NCBI GenBank assembly: GCA_016801885.1 | Contig: CM028888.1 | Location: 15,795,170 to 15,859,169, forward strand | Origin: Toxotes chatareus | Lineage: Eukaryota > Chordata > Actinopteri > Toxotidae | DNA length: 64,000 nt | Reading direction: 5' to 3' | In this document: one piece after another, positions 24,086 to 36,593 of the stretch | How positions within the stretch are numbered: position 1 is the first letter of the stretch | How the letters are laid out: every line of letters starts with the position of its first letter | Position numbers and translations under genes: made by a program | Notes under the pieces: model-generated | The model's database searches: none | Told to the model about the DNA's origin: nothing | Seen by the model: the letters and a program-made list of their open reading frames with translations, nothing else

Positions 24086-27060
24086 AAGGAGACAGGTGAA
24101 TAAATACTTTGCTTCTGATTCAAACTTAGAGGTCACCGTGAATTTCCTTTTTCTTGGATAGAGCAGTGGGGTTTTGGCGAGGCAGACAGACATAAGATTG
24201 CTGGTGAAGAGGAGACGATTTCAAAATCTGGGATGCTATGCGTGTGTGTGTGTGTGTGTGTGTGGCTTGGATGAGGTGCAACATCTTTATGACAATGTAA
24301 ACACTGTGGTGAGATGTCCACTGACCAAAACCTTCAGTGTATTTTTGGGATGAGCCTCGTTGCAGACATATTGTAGGCTGTTGTTTCCTCAAATCTAATT
24401 ATGCATTTTCAGCCTCACTGATGAAATTCATCCTGTCATGTAGCCTCAGATTCTTCAGATTTTAACAGTAGTTTAAAATATTTTTCCCCTGTATACCATG
24501 GAGCACACACGGAAGTTTTATATTGTATAAGGTACATTCAGTCCTGTCCTCTGTATTTAGAAACGTGACAGAAGAGTTTGTCCCTCCCACCGTTATTGAC
24601 GTCATGCTAAAGTACACCTCCATAACCAATGAGTCAGACAAAATGAGAGTCCACAGGAAGATTCTCTGTCTCGATGTCCTTATATGTTTTATCTTTCAGA
24701 TGACTAGTCACTGCTGCAAAGCAAAACATCCAGTAAATGCTAATGCGTCCTGTGACTTCAGTGTCTCCTGGTGAGCGTGTCCTCTAAATGTCAGCTTCTT
24801 GTGAGAAACACCAGCTTTTCAGTTGATCCGGGCGCAGAATAAACTGTAGTACGGACAGTGAGGACGAGCTGTAGTGTTGTCCCCTGAAGCCATGAACCTG
24901 ATTTCAGAGATCTTAGAGAGATCTGAGCGGAGATGTCGGATGCAGAAAAGATTCCATTATGGTATTATGCATTTGCAATAACAGTAGAGACTGCTGTACC
25001 GCCACTGCACACTGTCATCTGTCTCCTATGTCCAACAGCAGCACACGTAGAAACAATACTATAACACGACTTCAAGTATATTGTACTTGATACCAGGATC
25101 TGTAGAGGTAAACTAGTTTGAATTCCACAGTGCTGCTTCAGGGAGACCATCTGTGCTGTGTCCTCTGACACTGTCTAGAAAAAGTGCTGTGTGTGAGTGA
25201 TTGATGTGCTGTTTGCTTATATATGTTTTACTGTAAACGTAGGGTGTTATGCTCTAGCATAGGTTCAGCATTTTGTACATAAAGGTCGGCTCAGTAGTCG
25301 TTTGATTATTGTATTTATGGGGCTTGTATTGAAAATGTAATATATGAGCTAGTGGACTGTTGTTGACACAACTAAAACCTTTTGAAGGACATTTAGTTTT
25401 ATCAAATCTCAGGGTGCAATTTGTGTAAAATAAAAAGGGAGAAAAGGGATATTTTTTTCTTTATATGACCTGGGACATATAAAGTATATGACTGAGTTAT
25501 ACATAGCCTACATCTTGTCGGTAACATAAATATAGAGCATGTGTAGCATAGTTACAGGATTTGCCACATTATGCTAGCCTTCAACAAAGAGCAACTATTA
25601 CTGCTCGCTACAGAAAGCCAGATTTGTCTTTCAGTATTTCGGTTGTCGTTTTCTTCTGATCTGTGCATCTTCTGCTTCTTTCCTTTGTTTTTTTTTTTGT
25701 TGCTTCTGTCTCAGTGAATAATTTGCACAGTTGTTGCTTGGATTCACAAGACGTAGATATATGCCTGTATCTTGGCCAGATCTCAGAGATGTTGAATTTC
25801 AAAAGGTCATGAGCGCTTCAGCTGCGGCATGTTATCTCCAGGGGCCAAATTTGCAAATTTATAGAGCTTTATCTCTGCTTGTGTCGGAGGGAAAAAAAAG
25901 TGTTTTAGAAGCTTCTTAAATGCAAGTGCAATTCTCTGTTTGCTATATCTTTATTATTTTGCCATTTGCTAGGAACATGTTATTTTCTTAATGAAGTGCA
26001 TATTTTTTCACTTAAGACCAATCTCTAGTTTATTTCATCGTGTAATTGTAGGGTTAATTGACATAGAGTAGATTGTTGAAGTGAGTTGTACGTACACATT
26101 TCAGTTCTCATTGGAACTGAAAAAAAAATCGTTTACAGTAAGAAAAACAGTAACAATTGTTACTGTTTACATGACTAATGTTAAAAAAAAAGAAGAAAAA
26201 TCAAAATTCACCTCTTTCATCTTTGATATGTTGTCACTCCTTAAATCCAAAGCTCAATCAGTGACTTCATTTCAATACCTAAAGCCATAACAAAGCAGTA
26301 AGTTTCAACAGGAGAGCTCAGCCTGTGGCTTCAGCAGCTGAGTAGCTGATCATATTGCATTATTTACAACTATCATTTCTAAATATTTCAGTGCAGCTGT
26401 TCACCTGCAGTTTCATGCTGCATTTCTCCATCTCCGAACCTTTAAGAAATGATTTTCAAATGCAAACTCCAGCTTCTGATCAAAGAGCGCATTGTAATAT
26501 TTCTGCTTGAATTATTGCATGCTTTGTTTATTTCTGATGAACTGATGATATTTTAAAGATGAGAGATCACATGAAGAAGATAAGATGTTGGCCTTCTTGG
26601 AAGAAATATAGAACAGTGGTTAAGATAAACTTTGCATTTCTTCAGGCATAGCTTCTGAAAAATGGCACTTGAGATGATTTTTTTTCTCACTTTAGCCCGA
26701 AATAGTTTGTGGTTTCCTCTTCGTGTGGAAAGAAATTAAAAGAACAGAAGAAAGAGAAATCAGAAAGTTGGAAACACACTGGCGCACTGTCAGATCTGCC
26801 ATTAAACGTTGTAACGAGTGTAAACAGTAGGACGGATGCTCCAACTGCTGCATTAGTATATGGATAACCAAGTCCTTATATTCTTACATGTGCAAATGTA
26901 GTCTACAGCTTTTTATGGACTGTAGCTTTTGTTTTAAAGCTTGTTTTGCAAAATATGTGAAGCACAGATATTTCTGTTTACCTGCTCGGTTATGATTTTT
27001 TTTTTCCTTTTTCCATAAAAATGTACCAGAATAAAGAGTAATGATTCTATGAATAATAAA
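24086..27060 (+). other. tbc1d8b: Probable tbc1d8b 3' UTR
   Basis: No coding frame continues after the stop. AATAAA signals occur at 24099-24104 (14 nt after the stop), 25429-25434, 27030-27035 and 27055-27060. The last pair sits just before a T/G-rich stretch (GTTTTGGTCAG), a good cleavage context. A 1.3-3-kb 3' UTR is therefore likely, with several possible ends. A (GT)n tract lies at 24242-24264. Which signal is used cannot be read from the sequence. Confidence 0.45.
24242..24264. repeat. (GT)n microsatellite
   Basis: About 11 uninterrupted GT units in the probable tbc1d8b 3' UTR. Confidence 0.9.
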
Positions 27061-30000
27061 GTTTTGGTCAGTCTTGCTGAGTGTTAACCTAAAGCACCTT
27101 TACATACACTGACATGAATTTAAATGTTAACTGGTTGTGTTTTCAGCCTCTGTGTATATTTGAGTAGTTATGTGGGATTTTATAATTATTATCTATAATA
27201 ATCAACTAATATTTCTGCTGCACTATACTTTTAAGCTTTTTTTTTGGTTTGTTTTTTACAGTTGCTAACTCACATTTCATCAGTGTGGATCACATCACCA
27301 CACCTTTCGAAATGAATGAACTGCTCTTTCACTCAAAGAGCAAACCCCAAACATCACCAAAACTCTGTTTACAGTCTTTGCACGTTTGCATGCTGTTGTA
27401 AAAACCGTTAAATACGTGTTTAAAACCTGACGCACAAAATTTCAGAAAATTAGACTTATTTGCTACATTCTACTATGTCTACATCTAAAAAGAAAAGATA
27501 AAAATGCCATGTTTTACAGGCCATTGCAGGATGTTGTCACTTTTACTTCCACCTCACTCCCCTTTCCTCCACCCTACAGACGAACTGGATGGACATAAGA
27601 TGTAATGCAGATGAGAAATTATGGCCAAACGTAGAAGACAGGGTTGATTAGTACTGTTGTGTTTCTGTATCTGTAGCTATTCTGCATATGTATGTGTAGT
27701 GAACATGTATGGTTTTGTTTTGCTTTATTAGAATTACTGAAGCATATTTCAGCATTTTTGATTGATGTCTGTGACATTTACTGAAAGGAAGCACAATTTA
27801 TGCAGTAAAGAAATGGAATTACTTTTGTGGTATTTACATGCTAGTGATGTGTAGAATATGCAGACAGATGTAAATGAATTACGGTGAGACTGTAAACTAC
27901 AGGCCAAGTTTTAATGACTTTGACCTGAAAACCAGGCTCTCAGCGGTGACACAGCAGCAACAAAAATAGCTTGTTTATGGAATGACAGAAACTTGGGATC
28001 ATGCTTGGGCCCATAATAATAAATCATCATTAACAGAGAAATGTCCCCTCGTCCTACAGCGTGGACCCTGTCTGTCTGATTTACGAGCAGCAGTGTGACT
28101 CGGTGACGGATGGTCTCTGAGTATCGCTCATACTATTCTGGCTCTGAGATTTGGTTGCATATGGTTCTAACCCTGGGTTCATAACCTTAACCCCCCTCCC
28201 TCCCCATCACCTGTTCAGTTTTCAGCCTCGTCCTGTCATGAGAGATCAGGCTTTACTCCACTAGCTTTGGTTAACCAAGTATGGCAGTTAAAAAATTTAC
28301 GTAACGTAAAAATTATGCTTTTGATTTTGACTTTCATATTTCTCAGCTTGAATTGTGATTTCTTAAAATATGAAATGGTAAACTAAAATGAGTGAGCTGA
28401 TTGCACACAGCCTACAAGTAGTTGGAGGATCTGACAAAATGAAAGAAGCTATTGCAGTAGTTCTTCCTGTTGAGGGCAGATGATGCACCGCACTGTCGCT
28501 GATGTGTTGCGTTGTTAAATGAGTGTGTCTGAACCCTCCAGCCAGTGCGTGCCTATCTTGAGGCAGCATCACTTTCCAAACATTAGTGCCACTTCATGAT
28601 TTGATTCACAACAAGCCTCTGTGTTCTTATTTGGGCTAAACTGTCGGCAACAACTTGTTATCAATGTTGATGCAGGAGAAGAAAAACCCTCCTCCCCCCC
28701 ACCCCCAATTTCACCCACAATGCTTACCCATGGAGAGTTATTTATAGCAGCCGTGAGGAAGCCTTTGAAGCATAGCTCTCACCAGTGTATGATGGTATGT
28801 GTTGTGGAAATGCATCCATCCACACCGCCCTCGGTCTATGTGTGTGTGTGATACAGCTTGTGGAGACTAAGCAGTTACAACAAGGCAGCTTCAGGCAAAA
28901 AAAACAACAGGGCTGCATTGATTCACTGGACAGATCGTATCGTAGCAGTGACCACACAACATCTCAACACAACACAGCTCCACAAATCATCACAGTATAT
29001 ACATAGCCTCGTAAAGTTTGTATCAGATACAAACCTAAACCAAATCTGTTTATGTACTTGTAAAAGCTAAAAGCTTGATGATGTTGTTGTTGTGCAAATT
29101 GAATGATCAAAGAAAATTTAGATTTTTTTTTTCTCAGTACAAGACCCCTTTGGCCAATGATTGGCTCTCCCGCATAACAGTCCCCAACTCCCATCCAATC
29201 AGGTGAGAGTATGGGATTTGAAATAGTACCAATTTGCATTTAAAATAATCAGCTTTTTTTCATGTCTGATATGTGTAGATTTGGAGGTGAAATCTTCGTC
29301 CACTTTGATGATAAATGATCCTGTGACAAACCAAAGTGCTGATTAAAACATACAGCATTCAAATACTTGAAATATACTTGTATTTAATTCACGTTTACTT
29401 GCTAAACACCAAAACATCAGTCATCTTTTAAGAGGCTTATATGAATACCAACATAGCCCAGCTCTGCTGTGACATTTGCTAAGCTGCAGTTTGAATCAGA
29501 AATTTTTATGACTGCAGCTTTTGTTTACATCACTCTATCATCAGTTTGTCTTCAGCAGTGGATGAGTTGTGAAAATGCTGCATGTGAGTATATCTGTAAC
29601 ATTTTTGTCAGGGGAGGAAGTAATGGAAGTTATTTTTTGCCTGTTGATCATCACAGTGCATCTGATATCTGAATAAACACACACTTCTCTGCACATCAGT
29701 TTAATCAAAATACAGTCACAAATAAGAAAGCATGATAATTGAATGTTTGTGAACGTCATATCTGCTTTTGTAGAAAATCCACATAAACATGTTGATTTTT
29801 ATTGCTGATATTTGATCGTTTAATGGAAAAACATGTTCAAATAGCAGTAAGAAATTCATGTCTGTAACATATGTACACAAGAGTAACAACACCTTTTTGC
29901 TTTTGATTTGACATCTTTTCATGACATCATGCACCTCACAGTTTCAGTTTAAGTAAACTGCTTGTAAACAAAAAAATCAAGTAATCTGCATCTTCATCAC

Positions 30001-30572
30001 CCACAAATATGGAAGATCTTTATTGTCAAAACTGCTGAGAGTGGGGGAAACAAAATTGAGTGTAAATCAATCTGCAAGTCCACATTTTAGATAATGCAGG
30101 GGGAGTCTTGTGAACACACAACACTGCTTTGTGCTTTAACCAGGAAGTGTGAGCTTTTAGTTTTTATTGCGATGCCAAAAGAGGAATTAAGACTTGTGAT
30201 TTGAGTGAGCAATGGAGCTTTTTTGCTCTTTGTCTTTGAATTTGCACTGATCACTTGCAAACTCATTGTGAGAGAAGAGTTTCCCCATAAGATTTTTACC
30301 ATAAGAGCCCTTTATATTTTCTTCTTATGCCTGTGGGTAAATAACCTTTAACATTAAAAAGTCCTGTGAGCTGAAGAATTCTCAAACATGCACTCAATAC
30401 TCGCTCTATGCTTACAAAGCTGTCCCTGTGCGCTCTCAAATCTTGACTTGCCAACTGATCACAGTCGTAATCTGTTTTGTGTTTGCTCAACAGTTTTTTC
30501 CATTCTCATGCAAATTTTTTTTAAGCTAATGTGTGTTGTTCCTGAGTCTTGGATGGAAACACAGAAGGTTCC
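27061..30572. other. Intergenic region between tbc1d8b and the alpha connexin
   Basis: Mostly AT-rich sequence without a credible coding frame, splice-site chain or RNA gene. A minus-strand AATAAA at 30163-30168 (about 400 nt after the connexin stop) and another at 30019-30024 are candidates for the 3' end of the alpha connexin transcript. The rest shows nothing I can name. Confidence 0.5.
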
Positions 30573-31643
30573 TTAGATCTTCAGGTCGTCCAGCCTGCTC
30601 TTGTTGTTGCTGTGTTTGCTTGACTGACTGTTTCTGCGCTGATTTTCAACGGGCATCTCAAAGACAGGGCTGGAGGTTTTCCTCTCCTTCGCATCATCTC
30701 CCTCCGATTTACCTTTCCTCTCCACAGCCATATTGTCTCTGTTCTGCTTGTAAACCACTTTGCTGTTGTAGGGGCTGTAAGCAGAGTTTGGCTCTGCCAT
30801 GCTGTACTTTGAGTCTGTAGGGAAAGGCTCAGGCACTGCAGGATGACCAGCAAAGTAGTTGTAGCTTGGTACGAAGGGCATGACCGCCTCGGTTAGGTGC
30901 TTGGGGGCCTCGCTCGCAGCCTGTGATCGTCTGTAGCGGAGCCCCTGGTGGCACTTTGTGAAACCTAGATGGTACATTTCCACCAGGTTGAGCAGCAGTG
31001 AGATGCAGGCCACCGCCAGCATGAAGAGGATGAAGACTGTCTTCTCAGTGGGTCGGGAGATGTAGCAGTTCACCACGTTAGGACAAGGCCAGCGGTCGCA
31101 GGTGTACATCGGCTTGAGCTCAAAGCCATACAGGAAGTACTGAGCAACAATAAAGGCCACTTCAAACAGGGTCTTGAAAATAATGTTGAAGACGTAGGTT
31201 CGCAGCAGTGCACCTTGCAAACGCACATGACCCTGGTTGTCTTTAACAGAAGCCTTCTTGGCCTTGTTGCCAAGTAACTGCTGCTGCTTTTCATGCTGGA
31301 TGGCGAGGTCCTTCTCTTTCTGCTTCTCCTTTTCCTCCATGCGGACCAGATGAAGGATGTGGCCCAGATAAATGAGAGTTGGCGTGGAGACAAAGATGAT
31401 TTGCATCACCCAGAAGCGAATGTGAGAAATAGGGAAGGTCTTGTCATAGCAGACGTTCTGACAACCGGGCTGCTTGGTATCACAGGTGAAGCCAGACTGC
31501 TCGTCGCCCCACACCTTCTCAGCGGCAGCTCCCAGCACCAGGATGCGGAAAATGAACAGCACTGTCAGCCAGACTTTGCCCACAACGGTGGAGTGTTCCT
31601 GGGCGCTCTCCAAAAGCTTCCCCAACAAGTTCCAGTCCCCCAT
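30573..31643 (-). CDS. gja1-like: Alpha connexin, Cx43 (gja1)-like gap-junction protein
   Basis: This is a gap-junction channel subunit of the plasma membrane. Six subunits form a connexon, and paired connexons pass ions and small metabolites between cells. The 356-residue product is in a single coding exon, as usual for connexins. It begins MGDWNLLGKLLE like Cx43. First-loop cysteines are at 54, 61 and 65 (CX6CX3C) and second-loop cysteines at 182, 187 and 193 (CX4CX5C). Four membrane spans are evident. The cytoplasmic loop (about 102-140) is Lys/Glu/Gln-rich. The tail (about 228-356) is Ser-rich with Tyr and ends RLDDLKI, resembling the PDZ-binding end of Cx43. A possible acceptor CAG lies one base before the ATG, so an upstream non-coding exon is likely. 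It is alpha class; the exact teleost paralogue is uncertain. Confidence 0.93.
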   Translation of the reverse strand: MGDWNLLGKLLESAQEHSTVVGKVWLTVLFIFRILVLGAAAEKVWGDEQSGFTCDTKQPGCQNVCYDKTFPISHIRFWVMQIIFVSTPTLIYLGHILHLVRMEEKEKQKEKDLAIQHEKQQQLLGNKAKKASVKDNQGHVRLQGALLRTYVFNIIFKTLFEVAFIVAQYFLYGFELKPMYTCDRWPCPNVVNCYISRPTEKTVFILFMLAVACISLLLNLVEMYHLGFTKCHQGLRYRRSQAASEAPKHLTEAVMPFVPSYNYFAGHPAVPEPFPTDSKYSMAEPNSAYSPYNSKVVYKQNRDNMAVERKGKSEGDDAKERKTSSPVFEMPVENQRRNSQSSKHSNNKSRLDDLKI

Positions 31644-34600
31644 ACTGGCTCACAAATATAGACTCGACTTTATCGACAAGACCAGGAGATACGCCTGTCA
31701 GGACAAGGAAAATATATAAGCTTCATCAGAGACAGATTTACTTTTAATTGGAAGAAAGAAACACTCAAAACGGCACCTGATATTTAGGCCACTTAACAGC
31801 TATAGAAACAAGATGTAAGAACAATACTGACACATCATGTTTTATCATCATCTCTGCTGTTAAATGCTCCACTATATTCACCAGCTATTTGCTAACTTTG
31901 TCTGTATTTAGATTGGTGCTGGGCAGGTAGCATATAGTGGGTTTCCCAAGCTCTTTTTTTGCTGAAATTAGCTGCCTGCTGCTAACAACGCTATGAGAAC
32001 AGCGGGGATGAACCAAAACAGTAAAGCTGAAAGAAGCTAAAAAAAACTTAGTCAAATTTAGAAGTCACAGTGGGACCCACATAAACCTGATACTCATTCC
32101 AGTATCCCTGTGTCACACTTAAAAGTGATTTGAATTTGATAAATAAATAAATGACCTGACTCGTAAACTCACAATCTATGCATTTACATTGCAATAAAAT
32201 TTAATCCAAGAAACAAATTTAGTCAGAACTGTTTTAATGCTGTGCAATTTGCTGATGACATTCCTTGTATGCATATCATTAAAAATACTGTATTTCTTTT
32301 TTTCTGGTGGCGTTAGTGCTCCAGACACCCTACAACCAAAGACTAGTGTACTGCAAACAACCCAGAAGTGACTTACCAATAGGAACATTGATTGATCATG
32401 AATTCACTGTTTGTATTCTTAAAGGTTGTGTCTTATCGAGTTTGCGCTGATAAAATGGAGCAGGACACAGCTGACTGTGTGTAAGAGAAAGCCCTGGAGC
32501 AGGCTGGGGAAACACTCAGCCTCAGCATAGATCTTGTGACACAGGACCCAACAGAGCTCCCCAACTCCAGAATTAGGTTTCTAGTTTAAATTTCAGGCAA
32601 CTATTGGTTGTGGCGTAGCAATAAATAAATACATAAATTAAAAACTTTTTACTGAAACTGGGCCTGGATTTCATTCATAAATTTACAATTAGATACAATA
32701 AATAGAATAGTTTGAGAATATCCAAATTCTAACAACTTTGAGAACTATTTCTAAATATTTTTCCCGGGTATCTTTGTTAAGAAAACATACCTCACAATGG
32801 TCATCTCCTACAGCAGTGCAGATCCAGAGTCTTTTGGTGACTGAGCCTCTTCAGTTCACAGAGAAGCCATGTTCCCCTGAACCACTGAGGCAACTGCAGT
32901 GTCAAGATAAACTTCTCTTAGATAGTTTTCACCGGAGGTTCTGTGATCCCGCCTGCTGCCCTCCCACTCTGACCTGATCAATGCCCAGCGTTCAGCAAGC
33001 CATCACAGCTAAATCCTTGCCTGGTCGCAGTACAAGCAGCCTGTAGAAAACTATTTTTCTTAAAAAAAAAAAAAAAAAACCTTGTTTAAGAGGTGTTTCT
33101 GCTCAGCTGATTGGCAGCTGAGAAGTCCAGTGAGGGTGCAGGTTAGTCTTACATGTCAGTGTGCGCTAAATATAATTCACAGTGGAGGGAGTGGCTTTGT
33201 TGTCACTCTCATGGTGATCTGACCCTTGACAGCGTTGGACACAGTAGAGCCTCCTCTTAGTGCTGCAGTCAGGGTTACTGCTTGTTGAATGAGTGACACG
33301 TGTTATGCATGGTGGTAATACAGGCAGAGAAAGATGCACAAATCTAATCCTGTTTTTTAGTCTCTGTGTCATTTAGTTAAACGCTTTTCATTTACAGTGT
33401 CACTCTGGTAAAGACCACAGAACAGTAGTGGAAAGTAATTAAGTATCAGTACAATTTTTTTTGAGGTACTTGTTTTTGTAGTTTACTTGGGCGCTTCCAA
33501 TTTCTGCTGCTTTATTGAATTCCACTACATTTCAGAGGCAAACACATCACTACTACAAATATCTGACAACTTCTCTGATTCAAAATTTCTTCCAAAATCC
33601 CAAAAAACTGTGAATACAAAATATATAAAAAGCTATAAAATATATTGCATTGCCACAGATAACACAACACATATCGATAGGAAGAAACATGTTCCACTGT
33701 AACATATGAATGCCTCAAATGACAATAATCCCAATCGGTAATTTGTGTGATAATTTATGATTCTATACAGTGGTACTTTACTTTTATAAAGGTACTTTAC
33801 TCAGGTACATTTTGCCGATGATTCCTGATGATAGTTTAACTTAATTCAGGTAAAATTTTGAATGCAGGACTTTTACCTGTAAATTAGGTTTTCATATTAT
33901 TATTTCTACTGGAGTAAATTCTCCTAATATTTCCTTTGCTGAGTTGTAGCTAATTTACACAAATGCTGTAATCAAGTAACAATTTTGAGGCACTTTCCTT
34001 GAGTATTTCCATTTTATGATATTTTTACACCACCACATTTCAGGAGAAAGTACTGTACAATTTCACTACATTAATAGGACAGCTATTGTTCAAACCATTC
34101 AAATCAAATTTACAAATACATATGATCAATTTAAGAGATATGCAGTATTATAGATTAAACTGAACTGTATAAAACATTTATAATTAGCTCTGGCTTGACA
34201 ACATTAAAATTCTGCTTACACGTAGATATTAATAAATCAGTAATAATGTTCCAACATTATTTATACATGAGAAATGTTAACATTTTACATAACTTTTATT
34301 TTTGATATTTGAAGTATGTTTTGCTGGAAATACTTTAATGAAATTTCATTAAGATTTTATTGAGATTTTGAACACAGGGCTTCATTATTTCATTACATTT
34401 TGTTGTAACTGACACTGATCGCAGACAGGAAAAGCAGACTGGGGGAATTTGTTTTTGGTACAGTGCTGTCGGTATGCTTCTCATCAGTCTGAGCTCTATA
34501 GATGGTGTGTGTTTACGCGTTCCATAAAAAGAGAAATGCCCTCTTGCTTGGCCACGGCAGGTCCAGCTGTCCCCTGGGTCACCCATTGTCACCCACACAC

Positions 34601-35870
34601 TGACCCCTCAGATCGTGAGGCTATTGATAAACCCACAACTCTGCACTCTGGCCTTCAGAAGAAGAACTTAATCAGCCTGAGATGTTTCCTCACAGGTGCC
34701 AACATGGCTCAGATGATCCCAAGTCTAAAGATGGTGACGGTGCCACTAAATGTGTGATGAAGTTTCATTCACGTTTTTTGTTTTTTTCTCGCAGTGAGAC
34801 TGCAGACAGCTGAGAAGCATCACAGAAAGTGGCACCGCCGTGACTGCAGCTTAATTTGTCCGTACAGATCACTTCTGCTCTCTGCTGATTTATAGGGTTA
34901 CATGAAATAGTTCCACTTAGTCAGGAAATTAAAATACACAAGACGCATTTTAGATCACTGCAGATTGAAACAGGTTGGTGAAAAAATCTAGTAAAAGAAC
35001 TGCACAATTACACAAACTCTGGTTTTGATTTTATGGTTCTGTGTAATGACAGGATACAAACATCCAGCTTCAAAATGAATGATTTTAAATAACATGTTTA
35101 GCAATCAGTAGTAAACTTCAGAAAAGATAGTTTGCAGTTCAAGTTTTTTTTTTTTTTGCTGTTTCTGAAGGAGCCATTTAACCACCAAAGTAAAGACTCT
35201 GTATTAAACAAACACTGTGTCATTTAACATTTATGAAATGCAACATGTATTAGTGTAATATCTCACTGATAACAGCCGTAGCCATAAACCCTCCAGTCCA
35301 TTAGATTCAGTTCATGGTGATTTAGACCTAAACATGTAATTTGACATCATATTTAATGCAAATACTGTAATATTATTATTCTAAATTAAAATACAATAAA
35401 TATTGCGGTACATTGCATTTTCAGCAGATACAATGTGATGATTTTAAATCATATTTCTTGATTTAACATTTTCATTTAAAGACAGAAAAAAATCTTCATC
35501 ATAAACAAAATGGTCGGCTGGAATACAGTTTCATGAAATGCTACTTAATTGATCTTTATTTGGCCAAACATCAACCTATTATATTATGTTATATTATTAT
35601 TATTGCTGTAAGTGCAGCTGTTTACAGTGTTTCTGGTCATAGTACAAGTTGTAACTCAATAGATATCATATTTTCAGTGAAAATGTTTTGAAATATCATT
35701 TAAAGTCTGGTAAACACTGATGTGAGACTGGTCTGAGCACCGATTATCACCACTGGATAAATCATCACCGCTTCAAACTGTGATGTACAGTATATTTTAT
35801 GTCCCTTACTCACAAGTTAAATTAAATGTTGTTGCCTGGATCTAAGGTCACTTTGTGCAGGCATGTTTTG
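31644..35870. other. Spacer between the two connexin genes
   Basis: About 4.2 kb, AT-rich. It should contain the 5' leader of the alpha connexin: a minus-strand donor GTAAGT reads at 32371-32376 and could end a non-coding first exon. It should also contain the 3' UTR of the beta connexin, with a minus AATAAA at 35555-35560. A dispersed repeat occupies about 33425-34110. No other coding region was seen. Confidence 0.45.
33425..34110. repeat. Dispersed teleost-type repeat (two partial copies)
   Basis: The segment contains AGTAGTGGAAAGTAATTAAG, TTGAGGTACTTG, CACTACATTTCAGAGG, GAATGCAGGACTTTTACCTG and later CTTGAGTATTTCCATTTTAT with CCACATTTCAGGAG. The recurring AAGTA / GAGTA / CCACTACATTTCAGAGG vocabulary is that of a very common dispersed repeat in percomorph fish, here decayed and probably present in two pieces. 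It is assigned from memory of the pattern and not by search. Confidence 0.5.
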
Positions 35871-36593
35871 TTAGTATGAGCGGAGTTTTTGTTGGATCCA
35901 GGCCCCCATAGTTGAGTCTCCAGCATTGTGCAAATGCTTACTGCAGGCCTTCCCCACCAAGAAGACCACCTCTGCAATGTTGAGCAGAATACAAACCCCT
36001 GACGCGGCCAGCATGAAGACGGTGAAGACGGTCTTCTCCGTGGGCCTTGACACGAAGCAGTCCACGGTGTTGGGACAGGGGTACGAGTCACACTTCACCA
36101 GCCGGATCATCTTGTAACCAGGGTAGATCATGTAAAACACGTACATAAAGGTAACCTCAAAGACAATACGGAACAACAGGCTGATGACGTACGTCCACCA
36201 GAGAGCCCCTGTGATTTTCATCTTCTGGGTCTTTATCTGCTCCAGGTCTTTGGGGTTGGTCCGCCCTGACAGTCTGTAGAGCCTCTTGTCGACGTGGCGG
36301 CGGTGGGCTACATGCATGGCAACCAGCAAGGCGGGAGTGGAGACCAGGATGAGCTGAAGTGCCCACAGACGGATGTGGGAGATGGGGAAGAAGTGGTCAT
36401 AGCAGACGCTGTTGCAGCCCGGCTGCTGGGTGTTGCAGGTGAAGCCGGACTTCTCGTCGCCCCACACGCTCTCTGCTGCGACCACCAGGACCAGGATGCG
36501 GAAAATGAACAGGACAGAGAGCCAGATGCGACCGATGCCTGTGGAGTGCCTGTTCACACCACTGATGACAGCATAAAACGATGCCCAGTTCAT
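35871..36593 (-). CDS. gjb1: Beta connexin, Cx32 (gjb1)-like gap-junction protein
   Basis: A gap-junction subunit of 240 residues in one coding exon. It begins MNWASFYAVISGVNRHSTGI, as in Cx32. First-loop cysteines are at 53, 60 and 64 and second-loop cysteines at 168, 173 and 179. The blocks VVAAESVWGDEKSGF, WWTYVISLLFR, CPNTVDCFVSRPTEKTVF and MLAASGVCILLNIAEVV are close to human GJB1. The frame is open for 14 more codons upstream. I start at 36593 because the MNW start is invariant in beta connexins and a pyrimidine tract with CCACCAG (an acceptor) ends about 16 nt before it. The tail after the fourth span is only about 27 residues and lacks the C-terminal cysteine motif of mammalian Cx32. 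Close in length to short teleost gjb1 forms (Cx27.5-like). Confidence 0.9.
   Translation of the reverse strand: MNWASFYAVISGVNRHSTGIGRIWLSVLFIFRILVLVVAAESVWGDEKSGFTCNTQQPGCNSVCYDHFFPISHIRLWALQLILVSTPALLVAMHVAHRRHVDKRLYRLSGRTNPKDLEQIKTQKMKITGALWWTYVISLLFRIVFEVTFMYVFYMIYPGYKMIRLVKCDSYPCPNTVDCFVSRPTEKTVFTVFMLAASGVCILLNIAEVVFLVGKACSKHLHNAGDSTMGAWIQQKLRSY

Noticed and set aside
31293..31661. Plus-strand 122-codon frame over the alpha connexin
   Set aside because: It is the antisense shadow of a strongly conserved coding exon. It has no family similarity and no splice or promoter context.
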